Positions 1 through 6,799 are shown, counted from the stretch's first letter. The stretch: 7,284 nucleotides of DNA from JAJYVT01 sp036796435 (GCA_036796435.1 DAIRCY010000112.1:1-7284); one strand, 5' to 3'. Notes: a model not told the origin generated them from the letters alone. Numbers and translations are program-made.

Positions 1-1
1 C

Positions 2-271
2 CTCTTCGTCCACGCGGTGAACCCGTTCATCCCGCTCGGGGTGGGGCTCCTGGCGGTGGGGCTGGTCACCTGGTTCCACCCGGACCTGCGGCGCCGTGCC
101 GAGCTCGTGGGCGGCGGCAGTCCCAACGGCGGCAGTCCCAACGGCGACAGTCCCAACGGCGCCGTGCGGACACGAGTGGCCGGCGAGGGCGGGAGCCCGC
201 CGCGCGGAGGTCCGGAGCCACCGGCCCGGCCCCCGCACCCGAGCGATCGTTTTGCCGAAAGACGAGAGTGA
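2..271 (+). CDS. 3' end of a membrane protein gene, possibly WecA/Rfe-like sugar-phosphate transferase (partial)
   Basis: The reading frame is open from the left edge to a TGA at 269-271, giving the last 89 residues of a protein. The visible part begins with a hydrophobic stretch of about 25 residues (NPFIPLGVGLLAVGLVTWF), which looks like a last transmembrane helix. It is followed by a basic stop-transfer segment (DLRRRAEL) and a long Gly/Pro/Arg-rich tail that should be cytoplasmic and disordered. The tail holds three GGSPN-type pentapeptide repeats. No catalytic motif is inside the window, so the product cannot be read directly. Actinobacterial atp operons are often preceded by a polyprenyl-phosphate GlcNAc-1-phosphate transferase of the MraY/WecA family, and a C-terminal membrane helix fits that. 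This identity rests on context only. A GTG at 17 is in frame but is internal, because the frame continues upstream of it. Confidence 0.7.
   Translation, partial: LFVHAVNPFIPLGVGLLAVGLVTWFHPDLRRRAELVGGGSPNGGSPNGDSPNGAVRTRVAGEGGSPPRGGPEPPARPPHPSDRFAERRE
113..157 (+). repeat. Three tandem 15-bp units encoding GGSPN
   Basis: Three head-to-tail 15-bp units (GGCGGCAGTCCCAAC) lie at 113-127, 128-142 and 143-157. The third differs by one base (GGCGAC for GGCGGC). They are in frame in the tail of the upstream gene and encode GGSPN, GGSPN and GDSPN. The near-perfect identity suggests recent expansion by slippage or unequal exchange. The tail is probably a tolerant disordered segment. Confidence 0.9.
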
Positions 272-424
272 ATGGGATGATGGCCCCTGTGTCAGCTCCC
301 AACCGGGCCACCGGCCTCGGGCCGGGATCGCGGCGGACGCCGGGCGCGCTCGCGGCCGCGTGAACGCTGGGAGTCCATTTGGTGCACCGCACCCTGAGCG
401 GGCTTGACGCGGCCGGTTCCGGCG
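272..424 (+). promoter_or_regulatory. Noncoding leader of the atp operon; probable promoter region
   Basis: This gap of about 150 bp is the only sizeable noncoding stretch before the operon and is the likely place for its promoter. No strong promoter is visible. The best weak match I found is TTGCCG at 252-257 with GATGAT at 276-281 (18-bp spacer, four of six matches in each box), which begins inside the end of the upstream gene. A TTGACG at 404-409 matches a -35 box but lies too close to the chosen atpZ start to drive it without a -10 inside the gene. The region also holds a short perfect hairpin at 311-325. The assignment is positional. Confidence 0.35.
311..325 (+). terminator. Small GC hairpin between upstream gene and atp operon; possible weak terminator
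   Basis: CCGGCC (311-316) and GGCCGG (320-325) form a perfect 6-bp stem around a TCG loop. It lies 40 bp after the upstream stop codon. No T-run follows, so it is not a canonical intrinsic terminator. Tail-less hairpins have been proposed as terminators in high-GC actinobacteria, but short palindromes of this kind also occur by chance at this base composition. Confidence 0.2.
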
Positions 425-697
425 ATGTCGGAGGAAGGGCCGTCACCTGCGACAACGGGGTCGTCCCCGGCGCCGGGAGGGGGGGACGGCGCCCTGCCAG
501 GCAAGTCGCAGCCGAGCCTCGGCGACCTCTTCTGGGTCGGCACCGCCTGCGCGATCTCGATCGTCGCGGGCGGGGGGATCGGCTACGGGATCGACGACGC
601 GGCGGGCACTGTGCCCTGGTTCACGATCGGGGGGCTCCTGTTCGGTGTACTGTCTGCCGTCCTGATCGCGGTCAACCAGTTCCGCAAATACGTGTGA
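425..697 (+). CDS. atpZ: AtpZ/AtpI-family small membrane protein (F0F1-ATPase gene 1 type)
   Basis: This 90-residue protein has two predicted membrane helices, at about residues 36-56 and 65-84, after a disordered Pro/Gly/Ser-rich N-terminus. The first helix ends in a glycine-rich turn followed by two acidic residues (GGGIGYGIDD, 49-58), and the protein ends in NQFRKYV. This two-helix layout with a Gly-rich/Asp hairpin is typical of the AtpZ family (putative F0F1-ATPase gene 1 subunit). Its members are encoded at the head of atp operons and are proposed to assist Fo assembly or Mg/Ca supply. The start is uncertain. ATG 425 is chosen, but an in-frame TTG at 404 would add seven residues, and neither has a clear Shine-Dalgarno. 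The gap of 87 bp to atpI shows no feature beyond that gene's ribosome-binding site. The family call is good; the biochemical role is inferred. Confidence 0.78.
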   Translation: MSEEGPSPATTGSSPAPGGGDGALPGKSQPSLGDLFWVGTACAISIVAGGGIGYGIDDAAGTVPWFTIGGLLFGVLSAVLIAVNQFRKYV

Positions 698-784
698 ACA
701 CCATGCCGGTTGCCGCGGGACCCGTCCCATCGCGGACCGCCGCAGTGGACGGCGCGCGGGGCGAGGGCTGAGGGAAGAGAAGAG

Positions 785-1354
785 ATGTTCGAACAATCGA
801 ATCTGCCCGACGTGGCCGCGGTGGCGCGTCGCACGATGTTTGGCGCGCTCGTGGTGGGGGTCGTTGGCCTCGGCGCGCTCTTGTTCTTCAACCAGCCCTG
901 GGCGGCCCTCGGGCTGTGCATCGGCCTCGGCATGGGCATGTCGAACTTCCGGCTCATCGTCCGCTCGGTGCTCAAGGTGGGCAAGAGGGCCCAGGCCAAC
1001 AAGCGCCGTCCCCTCGCCATGAACACGCTCAGCCGGCTCATGGTGATGACGATCATCGCGCTCGTCCTCGTCTGGCTGGTCACCCCGCTCGGCTTCGGCA
1101 TGGTGGGGGGCATGGCCCTCTTCCAATTCATCCTCCTCGCCAACGTCACCCGGGCCATGTTGAAGGCCGGCGGTGGTGGTGGTGGGGCGTCGCTGCTTCT
1201 GGGCGCCCTCGGCGGGCGCGGCCTCGGGTTGGACGACCCGGAGGGTGCAGCCGGCGGGGGCGGTGCAGCCGGCGGGGGCGGTGCAGCCGGTGTCGAAGGC
1301 AGCGCTGCGGGGCTCTCCGAGGACGGCCACGGAGCGGGAGCGGGAGCGGCCTGA
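785..1354 (+). CDS. atpI: AtpI-like ATP synthase accessory membrane protein (subunit I family) with glycine-rich C-terminal tail
   Basis: This 189-residue protein has four hydrophobic helices, at about residues 17-36, 39-56, 83-101 and 104-123. A basic loop between helices 2 and 3 (KVGKRAQANKRR, 64-75) should face the cytoplasm. Four helices, the position directly before atpB and the hydrophobic pairing fit the ATP synthase subunit I (AtpI) family, which is linked to c-ring assembly. The family is usually about 110-150 residues. Here some 60 extra residues form a Gly/Ala-rich tail (129-189) with an 18-bp tandem repeat. The start is ATG 785, preceded by the purine-rich AGGGAAGAGAAGAG at 771-784. 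The frame stays open up to 710, but the upstream part looks non-membrane and low in homology. The gene ends 10 nt before the atpB start, so translational coupling is likely. Confidence 0.75.
   Translation: MFEQSNLPDVAAVARRTMFGALVVGVVGLGALLFFNQPWAALGLCIGLGMGMSNFRLIVRSVLKVGKRAQANKRRPLAMNTLSRLMVMTIIALVLVWLVTPLGFGMVGGMALFQFILLANVTRAMLKAGGGGGGASLLLGALGGRGLGLDDPEGAAGGGGAAGGGGAAGVEGSAAGLSEDGHGAGAGAA
1244..1294 (+). repeat. 18-bp tandem repeat in the atpI tail
   Basis: The unit GGTGCAGCCGGCGGGGGC occurs at 1244-1261 and 1262-1279 without mismatch, followed by a partial, diverging third copy from 1280. In the atpI frame it encodes GAAGGG-type hexapeptides, extending a disordered Gly/Ala tail. The period is a multiple of three, so copy-number change would keep the frame. 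Confidence 0.85.
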
Positions 1355-1358
1355 GGTG
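1353..1358 (+). promoter_or_regulatory. Ribosome-binding site deciding the atpB start
   Basis: GAGGTG at 1353-1358 overlaps the atpI stop codon and sits 6 nt before GTG 1365. This is the best-placed Shine-Dalgarno in the region and is why 1365 is chosen over the in-frame GTG at 1356 or the far-upstream GTG at 1173. Confidence 0.6.
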
Positions 1359-1364
1359 GGAATC

Positions 1365-2147
1365 GTGCCGGGCCTGCCCGCCCTCTCGTCCCTGCTGGCG
1401 GTCAACATCACGGTCGGGACACACGTCACCGCGAAGTTCCTCGGCCTCACCTTCGACCTCGACACCATGTGGTCGACGGGGGCCGCGATGGTCGTCGTCG
1501 TCGTGCTGGTCGCGCTCTTGCGGCGCAAGTCCGACGGCCTCGTCCCGAGCAAGTACCAGCTGGCGTGGGAGATGGGGGTCGAGACCGTCACCCGGCAGGT
1601 CGGGAGCTCGATCGGGCCGCGCGGCCGCAGGATCATCCCGCTCGCGATCGCCCTCTTCGTCTTCATCCTGCTCGCCAACTTCTTCGAGATCTTCGGCGTC
1701 GGGAGCCGGGTCGAGGCGCTGGGACCTCCGACGGCCGACGTGAACCTCCCGCTCGCCATGGCTGCCTTCGTGATCGTCGGCGTCCACGTCACGTCGGTCC
1801 GGACGCGCGGCATCCGGGGGTACCTGCGGCACTACTTCGCCCAGCCGTTCCCGAAATGGCTGTTCTTGTTCAACGGCTTCATCAACGTCGTCGAGGAGAT
1901 CGCCCGGCCGGTCACCCTGGCGCTCCGGCTCTTCGGCAACCTGTTCTCGGGCGGCCTGATGCTGACCCTGATCGCGGCGCTCGGCGCGTGGAAGATCGGG
2001 CCGCTACCCTTCGGCGACCTCTGGGTGGTCGTGCTCGGAGCGGTCTGGAAGGCCTTCGACGTCTTTTTGATCGGCCCGATCCAGGCGTTCATCTTCGCCC
2101 TGTTGACGATCCTGTACTACGACACCGCCATGGCGCCCGCCCATTGA
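1365..2147 (+). CDS. atpB: ATP synthase Fo subunit a
   Basis: This is the 260-residue membrane stator subunit that forms the two proton half-channels against the c-ring. The diagnostic motif RPVTLALRLFGN lies at residues 181-192 and includes the essential Arg188 (equivalent to E. coli aArg210). The last helix carries Gln240 in GPIQAFIFALL, equivalent to E. coli aGln252. PTADVNLPLA (122-131) matches the conserved PT-D-N-PLA segment before a membrane helix. Hydrophobic stretches lie at about 38-52, 91-110, 128-143, 164-180, 185-207 and 220-252. The length is normal for the family. The start is GTG 1365 with GAGGTG 6 nt upstream; GTG 1356 is possible. The frame is also open back to 1173, but that part overlaps atpI and translates to low-complexity sequence. 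An 86-nt gap separates it from atpE. Confidence 0.95.
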   Translation: MPGLPALSSLLAVNITVGTHVTAKFLGLTFDLDTMWSTGAAMVVVVVLVALLRRKSDGLVPSKYQLAWEMGVETVTRQVGSSIGPRGRRIIPLAIALFVFILLANFFEIFGVGSRVEALGPPTADVNLPLAMAAFVIVGVHVTSVRTRGIRGYLRHYFAQPFPKWLFLFNGFINVVEEIARPVTLALRLFGNLFSGGLMLTLIAALGAWKIGPLPFGDLWVVVLGAVWKAFDVFLIGPIQAFIFALLTILYYDTAMAPAH

Positions 2148-2173
2148 CATCGACCTGTCGCCAGCACCCCGCA

Positions 2174-2209
2174 TCGAAGCACCACTCGAAGCACCACTCG
2201 AAGCACCCC
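2174..2209 (+). repeat. Three 12-bp tandem repeats in the atpB-atpE gap
   Basis: The unit TCGAAGCACCAC occurs at 2174-2185 and 2186-2197, with a third copy (TCGAAGCACCCC) at 2198-2209. The array is noncoding and lies between the atpB stop and the atpE ribosome-binding site. It is C/A-rich compared with its GC-rich neighbours, so the mRNA there should be weakly structured. This could help ribosome access to atpE, whose product is needed in many copies. The function is inferred. Confidence 0.9.
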
Positions 2210-2222
2210 ACTACGGGAAGAG

Positions 2223-2230
2223 AAAGGTAG
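2223..2230 (+). promoter_or_regulatory. Purine-rich ribosome-binding site of atpE
   Basis: A purine-rich run (GGGAAGAGAAAGGTAGGAA, 2215-2233) leads into ATG 2234. AAAGG at 2223-2227 lies 6 nt before the start codon and is the likely Shine-Dalgarno core. Confidence 0.6.
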
Positions 2231-2233
2231 GAA

Positions 2234-2494
2234 ATGGCAGCTTCACCGCAGTACGCGACGCAGATCGCCGGCGCCATGATCGGCGGCGGCCTGGCCCTCG
2301 GTGGCGGGGCCATCGGGGCCGCCATCGGCGACGGCCTGGCCGGCAGCCAGACCATCGCCGGTGTCGCACGCCAGCCGGAGGCGCAAGGGCGCCTCTTCAC
2401 CATCATGTTCCTGACGGTCGGCCTGGTGGAGGCGATGTACTTCATCAACCTCGCCTTCACCGTTCTCTTCGTCTTCGTCCTCTACAAGAAGTAG
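2234..2494 (+). CDS. atpE: ATP synthase Fo subunit c
   Basis: This is the 86-residue hairpin proteolipid that forms the rotating c-ring. Helix 1 (about 10-34) is glycine-rich (IGGGLALGGGAIGAAIGDG), as needed for tight ring packing. The polar loop ARQPEAQG (45-52) contacts gamma and epsilon. Helix 2 (about 56-83) carries the ion-binding carboxylate Glu66 in GLVEAMYFINLAF. The residue after Glu is Ala and no helix-1 Gln of the sodium motif is visible, so a proton-translocating ring is expected. The sequence resembles mycobacterial subunit c, with an offset of 5. Asp33, Leu64, Glu66, Tyr69 and Ile71 match the mycobacterial bedaquiline-site residues Asp28, Leu59, Glu61, Tyr64 and Ile66. Mycobacterial Ala63 is Met68 here. 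ATG 2234 has a purine-rich ribosome-binding site. Confidence 0.97.
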   Translation: MAASPQYATQIAGAMIGGGLALGGGAIGAAIGDGLAGSQTIAGVARQPEAQGRLFTIMFLTVGLVEAMYFINLAFTVLFVFVLYKK

Positions 2495-2525
2495 TCGGGA
2501 CGCGCGGCGCACGGAGCAGACCGTG

Positions 2526-3074
2526 ATGGATTCCAGCATCTTCATCGTCCCGAACGGGACGTTCATCGCCGAGCTGATCGCGTTCGTCATCGTGCTGTTC
2601 GTCGTGGCCAAGTACCTGGTGCCCTGGGTGAACACCCAGCTGCAGGCGCGCCAGGACGCGATCCGGACCGAGCTCGCAGCGGCCGACCAGGCGAAGGCGG
2701 ACGCCGAGGAGGCGGACGCGGACCGGCGAGCCGCGCTCGAGCACGCGCGCGCCCAGGCGCGCGAGATCGTCGAGCAGGCGCAGCGGACGGCCGAGCGGCT
2801 CTCCGAAGAGGCGCAGGACCGCGGCCAGCGCGAGTACGACCGGCTGGTCACGAGCGCCGACGCCGAGGTGCGCCTCGCCCGGCAGCGCGCGCTCGAGGAG
2901 GCTGCCCAGCAGCTCGGGGAGCTCGTCGTCGAGGTGGTCGAACGGATCATCGGGCGCGAGATGGACCGCGCCGCGCACCGGGACCTCATCCAGGAGGCCG
3001 TCGACGCCCTCGGCCGTGAGACGGCTGACCCGGGGGCGGCCGCCGCCGCGACCGCGGCCGACACCGAGCCGTGA
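2526..3074 (+). CDS. atpF: ATP synthase Fo subunit b (peripheral stalk)
   Basis: This 182-residue protein has the single-helix stalk layout. One N-terminal membrane helix (about 12-33, IAELIAFVIVLFVVAKYLVPWV after a Pro/Asn-Gly turn) is followed by a long charged, heptad-rich helix (about 38-150) full of Ala, Glu, Arg and Gln. A disordered Ala-rich tail follows (165-182). It would dimerise and link subunit a to delta and alpha. Only one b gene is present, so a b2 homodimer is expected rather than a b/b' or b/b-delta pair. The start may be ATG 2526 or GTG 2523. GGAG at 2513-2516 is 9 or 6 nt away respectively; I prefer ATG. The stop overlaps the atpH start codon by 4 nt (GTGA), implying coupled translation of two proteins that bind each other. 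Confidence 0.92.
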   Translation: MDSSIFIVPNGTFIAELIAFVIVLFVVAKYLVPWVNTQLQARQDAIRTELAAADQAKADAEEADADRRAALEHARAQAREIVEQAQRTAERLSEEAQDRGQREYDRLVTSADAEVRLARQRALEEAAQQLGELVVEVVERIIGREMDRAAHRDLIQEAVDALGRETADPGAAAAATAADTEP

Positions 3075-4135
3075 ACCCAGCCGTCCAGGGGTACGCGGCT
3101 GCGATCATCGACGAGACGGCCGCCGGCGCACGAGCCTCGCTGGCGAGCGAGGTCGCCTCTGTCGACGAGCAGGTCCGTCGAAATGCGGGGTTGCACGACG
3201 CGATGACCGATGTTGCGGTGCCCGCCCGCGCGCGGCGCGCCGTGCTCGTAGATCTCCTGACCGGACGGGTGAGCGAGGCGGCGGCGCGGCTCTGCGGGTA
3301 CACCGCGGGTGCGGTCCACGCCCAGGAGGTGCCCGCCGCGATCGCCTGGGTCTCGAACCGGTTGCGCCAGGTGGCGGAGCACGGGACGGGGACAGACGGG
3401 ACGGGGACAGACGGGAAGGGGACAGGCGGGACGGGGACAGAGGAGCTGCTGGGCCACCGTGGCGCCCGCGAGCGCGTGGGCGGTTACGCCGAGGCGGTGT
3501 TCGAGGAGCTGTCGGTGCCCGAGCTCGAGACGGTGGAGGACGAGCTCTTCCGGTTCGCGCGCATCGTCGACTCGACGCCCGAGCTCCGCTCGGTGCTCGG
3601 AGACCGCGACCTTCCCGCCCAGGTCCGCCGCGGCGTCGTCGACGACCTGCTCGCCGGCAAGGTCCATGCCGCCACCCTGCGGCTCGCCGACTACGCGGTC
3701 GTCGGCGGCAGGCCGCGCGACGTCGCCGGTACCCTCAGCTGGCTCGTGGAACAGGTCGCCGCCGCCAGGGGCTGGCGTGTGGCGCGAGTCCGGGCGGGTC
3801 AGGAGGTCGAGGCCGACGAGCACCGCGAGCTGTGCGAGCGGCTCTCGCAGCTGGCCGGCGCGCCGGTGGAGCTTCAGGTGACCGTGGACCCGGCGTTGCT
3901 CGGCGGCGTGAACGTCGAGATCGGCGACCTCCACCTCGATGCGACCGCCCGCGGCCGGCTCGAGCGGTTGCGCGAGCACGTGATGAGCGGCGGCTGGACG
4001 GATCTCGGGTTCGGCCGGCTCGAGCGCGAGGCGCACCGCCAGCGCGGCCCGGGCCAGGGTGTGGGGGCTGCGCCGGGCGACGGGAGCGCGCAGGACTCAC
4101 AGGATCGACACGACCGAGGAACCGAGGGGAGCTGA
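3071..4135 (+). CDS. atpH: ATP synthase F1 subunit delta with duplicated N-terminal domain
   Basis: This 354-residue protein is about twice the usual delta length (roughly 170-190). Residues 138-306 form a complete ordinary delta. GYAEAVFEEL starts the six-helix OSCP N-domain, LRSVLGDRDLPAQVRRGVVDDLL (172-194) is the typical delta core, and VTVDPALLGGVNVEIGD (270-286) is the C-terminal hallmark. Residues 7-102 are a second, degenerate copy of the N-domain. They align without gaps at an offset of 131 residues, with about 25 identities in 91 positions by hand count (for example VPARARRAVLVDLLTGRV against LPAQVRRGVVDDLLAGKV). A Gly/Thr repeat linker (105-124) separates the copies. A charged disordered tail (about 315-354) follows. 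Delta caps the alpha3beta3 head and holds the b stalk. The GTG start overlaps the atpF stop (GTGA). The product call is firm; the role of the extra domain is unknown. Confidence 0.93.
   Translation: MNPAVQGYAAAIIDETAAGARASLASEVASVDEQVRRNAGLHDAMTDVAVPARARRAVLVDLLTGRVSEAAARLCGYTAGAVHAQEVPAAIAWVSNRLRQVAEHGTGTDGTGTDGKGTGGTGTEELLGHRGARERVGGYAEAVFEELSVPELETVEDELFRFARIVDSTPELRSVLGDRDLPAQVRRGVVDDLLAGKVHAATLRLADYAVVGGRPRDVAGTLSWLVEQVAAARGWRVARVRAGQEVEADEHRELCERLSQLAGAPVELQVTVDPALLGGVNVEIGDLHLDATARGRLERLREHVMSGGWTDLGFGRLEREAHRQRGPGQGVGAAPGDGSAQDSQDRHDRGTEGS
3381..3440 (+). repeat. Four 15-bp tandem repeats forming the linker between the two delta N-domains
   Basis: The unit ACGGGACGGGGACAG occurs at 3381-3395 and 3396-3410 without mismatch. 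It recurs at 3411-3425 (one change, ACGGGA-A) and 3426-3440 (first base G). In the atpH frame it encodes the pentapeptides GTGTD, GTGTD, GKGTG and GTGTE. The array sits exactly at the junction between the duplicated domains, so it acts as a flexible linker whose length could change by copy number without shifting the frame. Confidence 0.93.
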
Positions 4136-4144
4136 GAGGCTGAC

Positions 4145-5668
<1,524 letters not shown>

Positions 5669-5671
5669 GCG

Positions 5672-6796
5672 GTGCCCGGCGGCCAGGAGCGGGCGCTGCG
5701 GCGGCGGATCCGCAGCATCCAGTCCACGAAGAAGATCACGAGGGCGATGGAGCTCATCGCCGCGTCCCAGATCGTCCGTTCGCTCACGCGCATGACGGCC
5801 AACCGGCCGTACCGGGAGGGCATGGCGCGCATCGTCGTCGAGGCCGCGAAAGGGGACCCCGCCGCAGCGGAGAAGCTGCTCGGTGAGCCGGCGGAGCGCC
5901 AGGCGGTCGCGGTGCTCTCGATCGTGGCGGACCGGGGGCTCGCCGGCGCGTACAACGCCGCGACGTTGCGCGCGACGGAACGGTTGATCGCCGAGCTCGG
6001 AGCCCAGGGGATCGAGGTACGGCTCTTCACCGTCGGCAAGAAGGCGCCCTCCTACTTCCGCTTCCGGCGCCAGGAGGTGGAGCGGTCGTTCCAGGGGATC
6101 AGCCAGCGCCCCACGTGGGCGGACGCCCGCAGGGTCGCGGCGGCGGTGTCGGCACCCTTCCTCGCAGGCGAGGTCCAGCAGGCTCTCCTCGTGTCCACCC
6201 GTTACAAGTCCGCCGGCCTCCAGACGGTCGAGGTCCGCCAGCTCCTGCCGCTTCCCGAGCCCGGGCAGGCGGCATCGCCCGCGCCGGCGGGCCCGCCGAC
6301 GTCCGCGGCGCCCGGGAGCCCCGGCTCGGGCGCGACGGGTCGTCCCGCAGCCGCCACCCCGCCGCAGGTGCACCGTCCGGGGGGCGCGCCGGGCACCGCC
6401 ACCGGCACCGGCACCGGCGCCGGCACCGGCGCTGACACCGGCGCAGACACCGGCGCCGAAGGTGACGCCCTCGGCGGTTCCGGTTCGGGTGCCGCCGCGC
6501 CGGCCGGCCAGCAGGCGTCGGGCGGCTACACCGAGTTCGAGCCCGACGTGGAGACGCTCCTGAGCGAGCTCGCCCCGCGGGCGGTCGAGTCGGAGATCTT
6601 CACCGCGATGCTCGAGGGCGCGGCCGCCTTCTTCACCGCCCAGCAGCGCGCGATGGCTGCGGCGAGCGACAGCGCGGACGAGCTGATCCGCACCCTCACC
6701 CGCGTCATGAACCGCGCGCGCCAGGACGCCATCACGACCGAGATCATGGAGATCGTCGGCGGAGCGGAGGCGCTCCGCCCATCGAAGGGAGCCTGA
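5672..6796 (+). CDS. atpG: ATP synthase F1 subunit gamma with large low-complexity insert
   Basis: This is the central rotor shaft of F1. The N-terminal helix has the family motif RRIRSIQSTKKITRAMELIAAS (11-32). The Rossmann-like middle domain includes the conserved ADRGLAGAYN (86-95). The C-terminal helix runs from YTEFEPDVETLL (286-297) through AVESEIFTAMLE to the hallmark RARQDAITTEIMEIVGGAEAL (348-368). The length of 374 residues is well above the usual 280-310. The excess is an insert of about 90 residues (196-285) rich in Pro, Ala, Gly and Thr, placed in the surface loop just before the C-terminal helix. The start is GTG 5672, 3 nt after the atpA stop. AAGG at 5657-5660 is rather distant (11 nt), so translation is probably coupled to atpA. 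All conserved blocks are intact on both sides, so the gene looks functional. Confidence 0.95.
   Translation: MPGGQERALRRRIRSIQSTKKITRAMELIAASQIVRSLTRMTANRPYREGMARIVVEAAKGDPAAAEKLLGEPAERQAVAVLSIVADRGLAGAYNAATLRATERLIAELGAQGIEVRLFTVGKKAPSYFRFRRQEVERSFQGISQRPTWADARRVAAAVSAPFLAGEVQQALLVSTRYKSAGLQTVEVRQLLPLPEPGQAASPAPAGPPTSAAPGSPGSGATGRPAAATPPQVHRPGGAPGTATGTGTGAGTGADTGADTGAEGDALGGSGSGAAAPAGQQASGGYTEFEPDVETLLSELAPRAVESEIFTAMLEGAAAFFTAQQRAMAAASDSADELIRTLTRVMNRARQDAITTEIMEIVGGAEALRPSKGA
6257..6526 (+). other. Low-complexity insert within atpG
   Basis: This in-frame segment encodes residues 196-285 of gamma. It has no recognisable fold, only Pro/Ala/Gly/Ser/Thr. The first half is Pro/Ala-rich, the middle (243-261) is a Thr-Gly repeat drifting into GADT units, and the end is Gly/Ser/Ala-rich. 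Homologous gamma proteins have a short loop here, joining the middle domain to the EPD motif at the start of the C-terminal helix. It is most likely disordered and projects from the foot of the shaft. Confidence 0.85.
6395..6457 (+). repeat. ACCGGC hexamer tandem repeat in the gamma insert
   Basis: Units based on ACCGGC (Thr-Gly) run with GCC/GAC substitutions, giving T-A-T-G-T-G-T-G-A-G-T-G and then two GADT blocks (residues 242-262). The period is 6 bp, shifting to 12 bp in the second half. It is in frame and is the clearest sign that the insert grew by slippage. Confidence 0.8.
6785..6791 (+). promoter_or_regulatory. Ribosome-binding site of atpD
   Basis: AAGGGAG at 6785-6791 lies within the last codons of atpG, 8 nt before ATG 6800. 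It is one of the strongest Shine-Dalgarno sites in the operon and supports this start for beta. Confidence 0.65.
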
Positions 6797-6799
6797 CCA

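Noticed and set aside
404..409. TTGACG as the -35 box of the operon promoter
   Set aside because: A matching -10 box would fall inside atpZ at about 427-432, where the sequence (TCGGAG) is a poor match, and the transcript would miss the chosen start codon.
710..784. N-terminal extension of AtpI to the ATG at 710
   Set aside because: The added 25 residues are Arg/Pro/Gly-rich with no family resemblance, and ATG 785 has a strong purine-rich ribosome-binding site directly upstream.
1173..1364. N-terminal extension of AtpB back to GTG 1173
   Set aside because: It overlaps atpI, translates to low-complexity sequence including the 18-bp repeat in another frame, and would make subunit a 64 residues longer. 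GTG 1365 has a well-placed ribosome-binding site.
443..1813. Open frame of 456 codons on the minus strand across atpZ, atpI and atpB
   Set aside because: It is antisense to membrane genes with clear family features, and its translation is low-complexity without domains.
3381..3440. Tandem repeats considered as a CRISPR array or an origin iteron set
   Set aside because: The units are 15 bp, contiguous without spacers, and in frame inside atpH. This is a coding minisatellite.
2243..4036. Open frame of 597 codons on the minus strand across atpE, atpF and atpH
   Set aside because: It is antisense to conserved subunits c, b and delta, has no recognisable domain, and includes translated repeat sequence. 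It is a codon-bias shadow.
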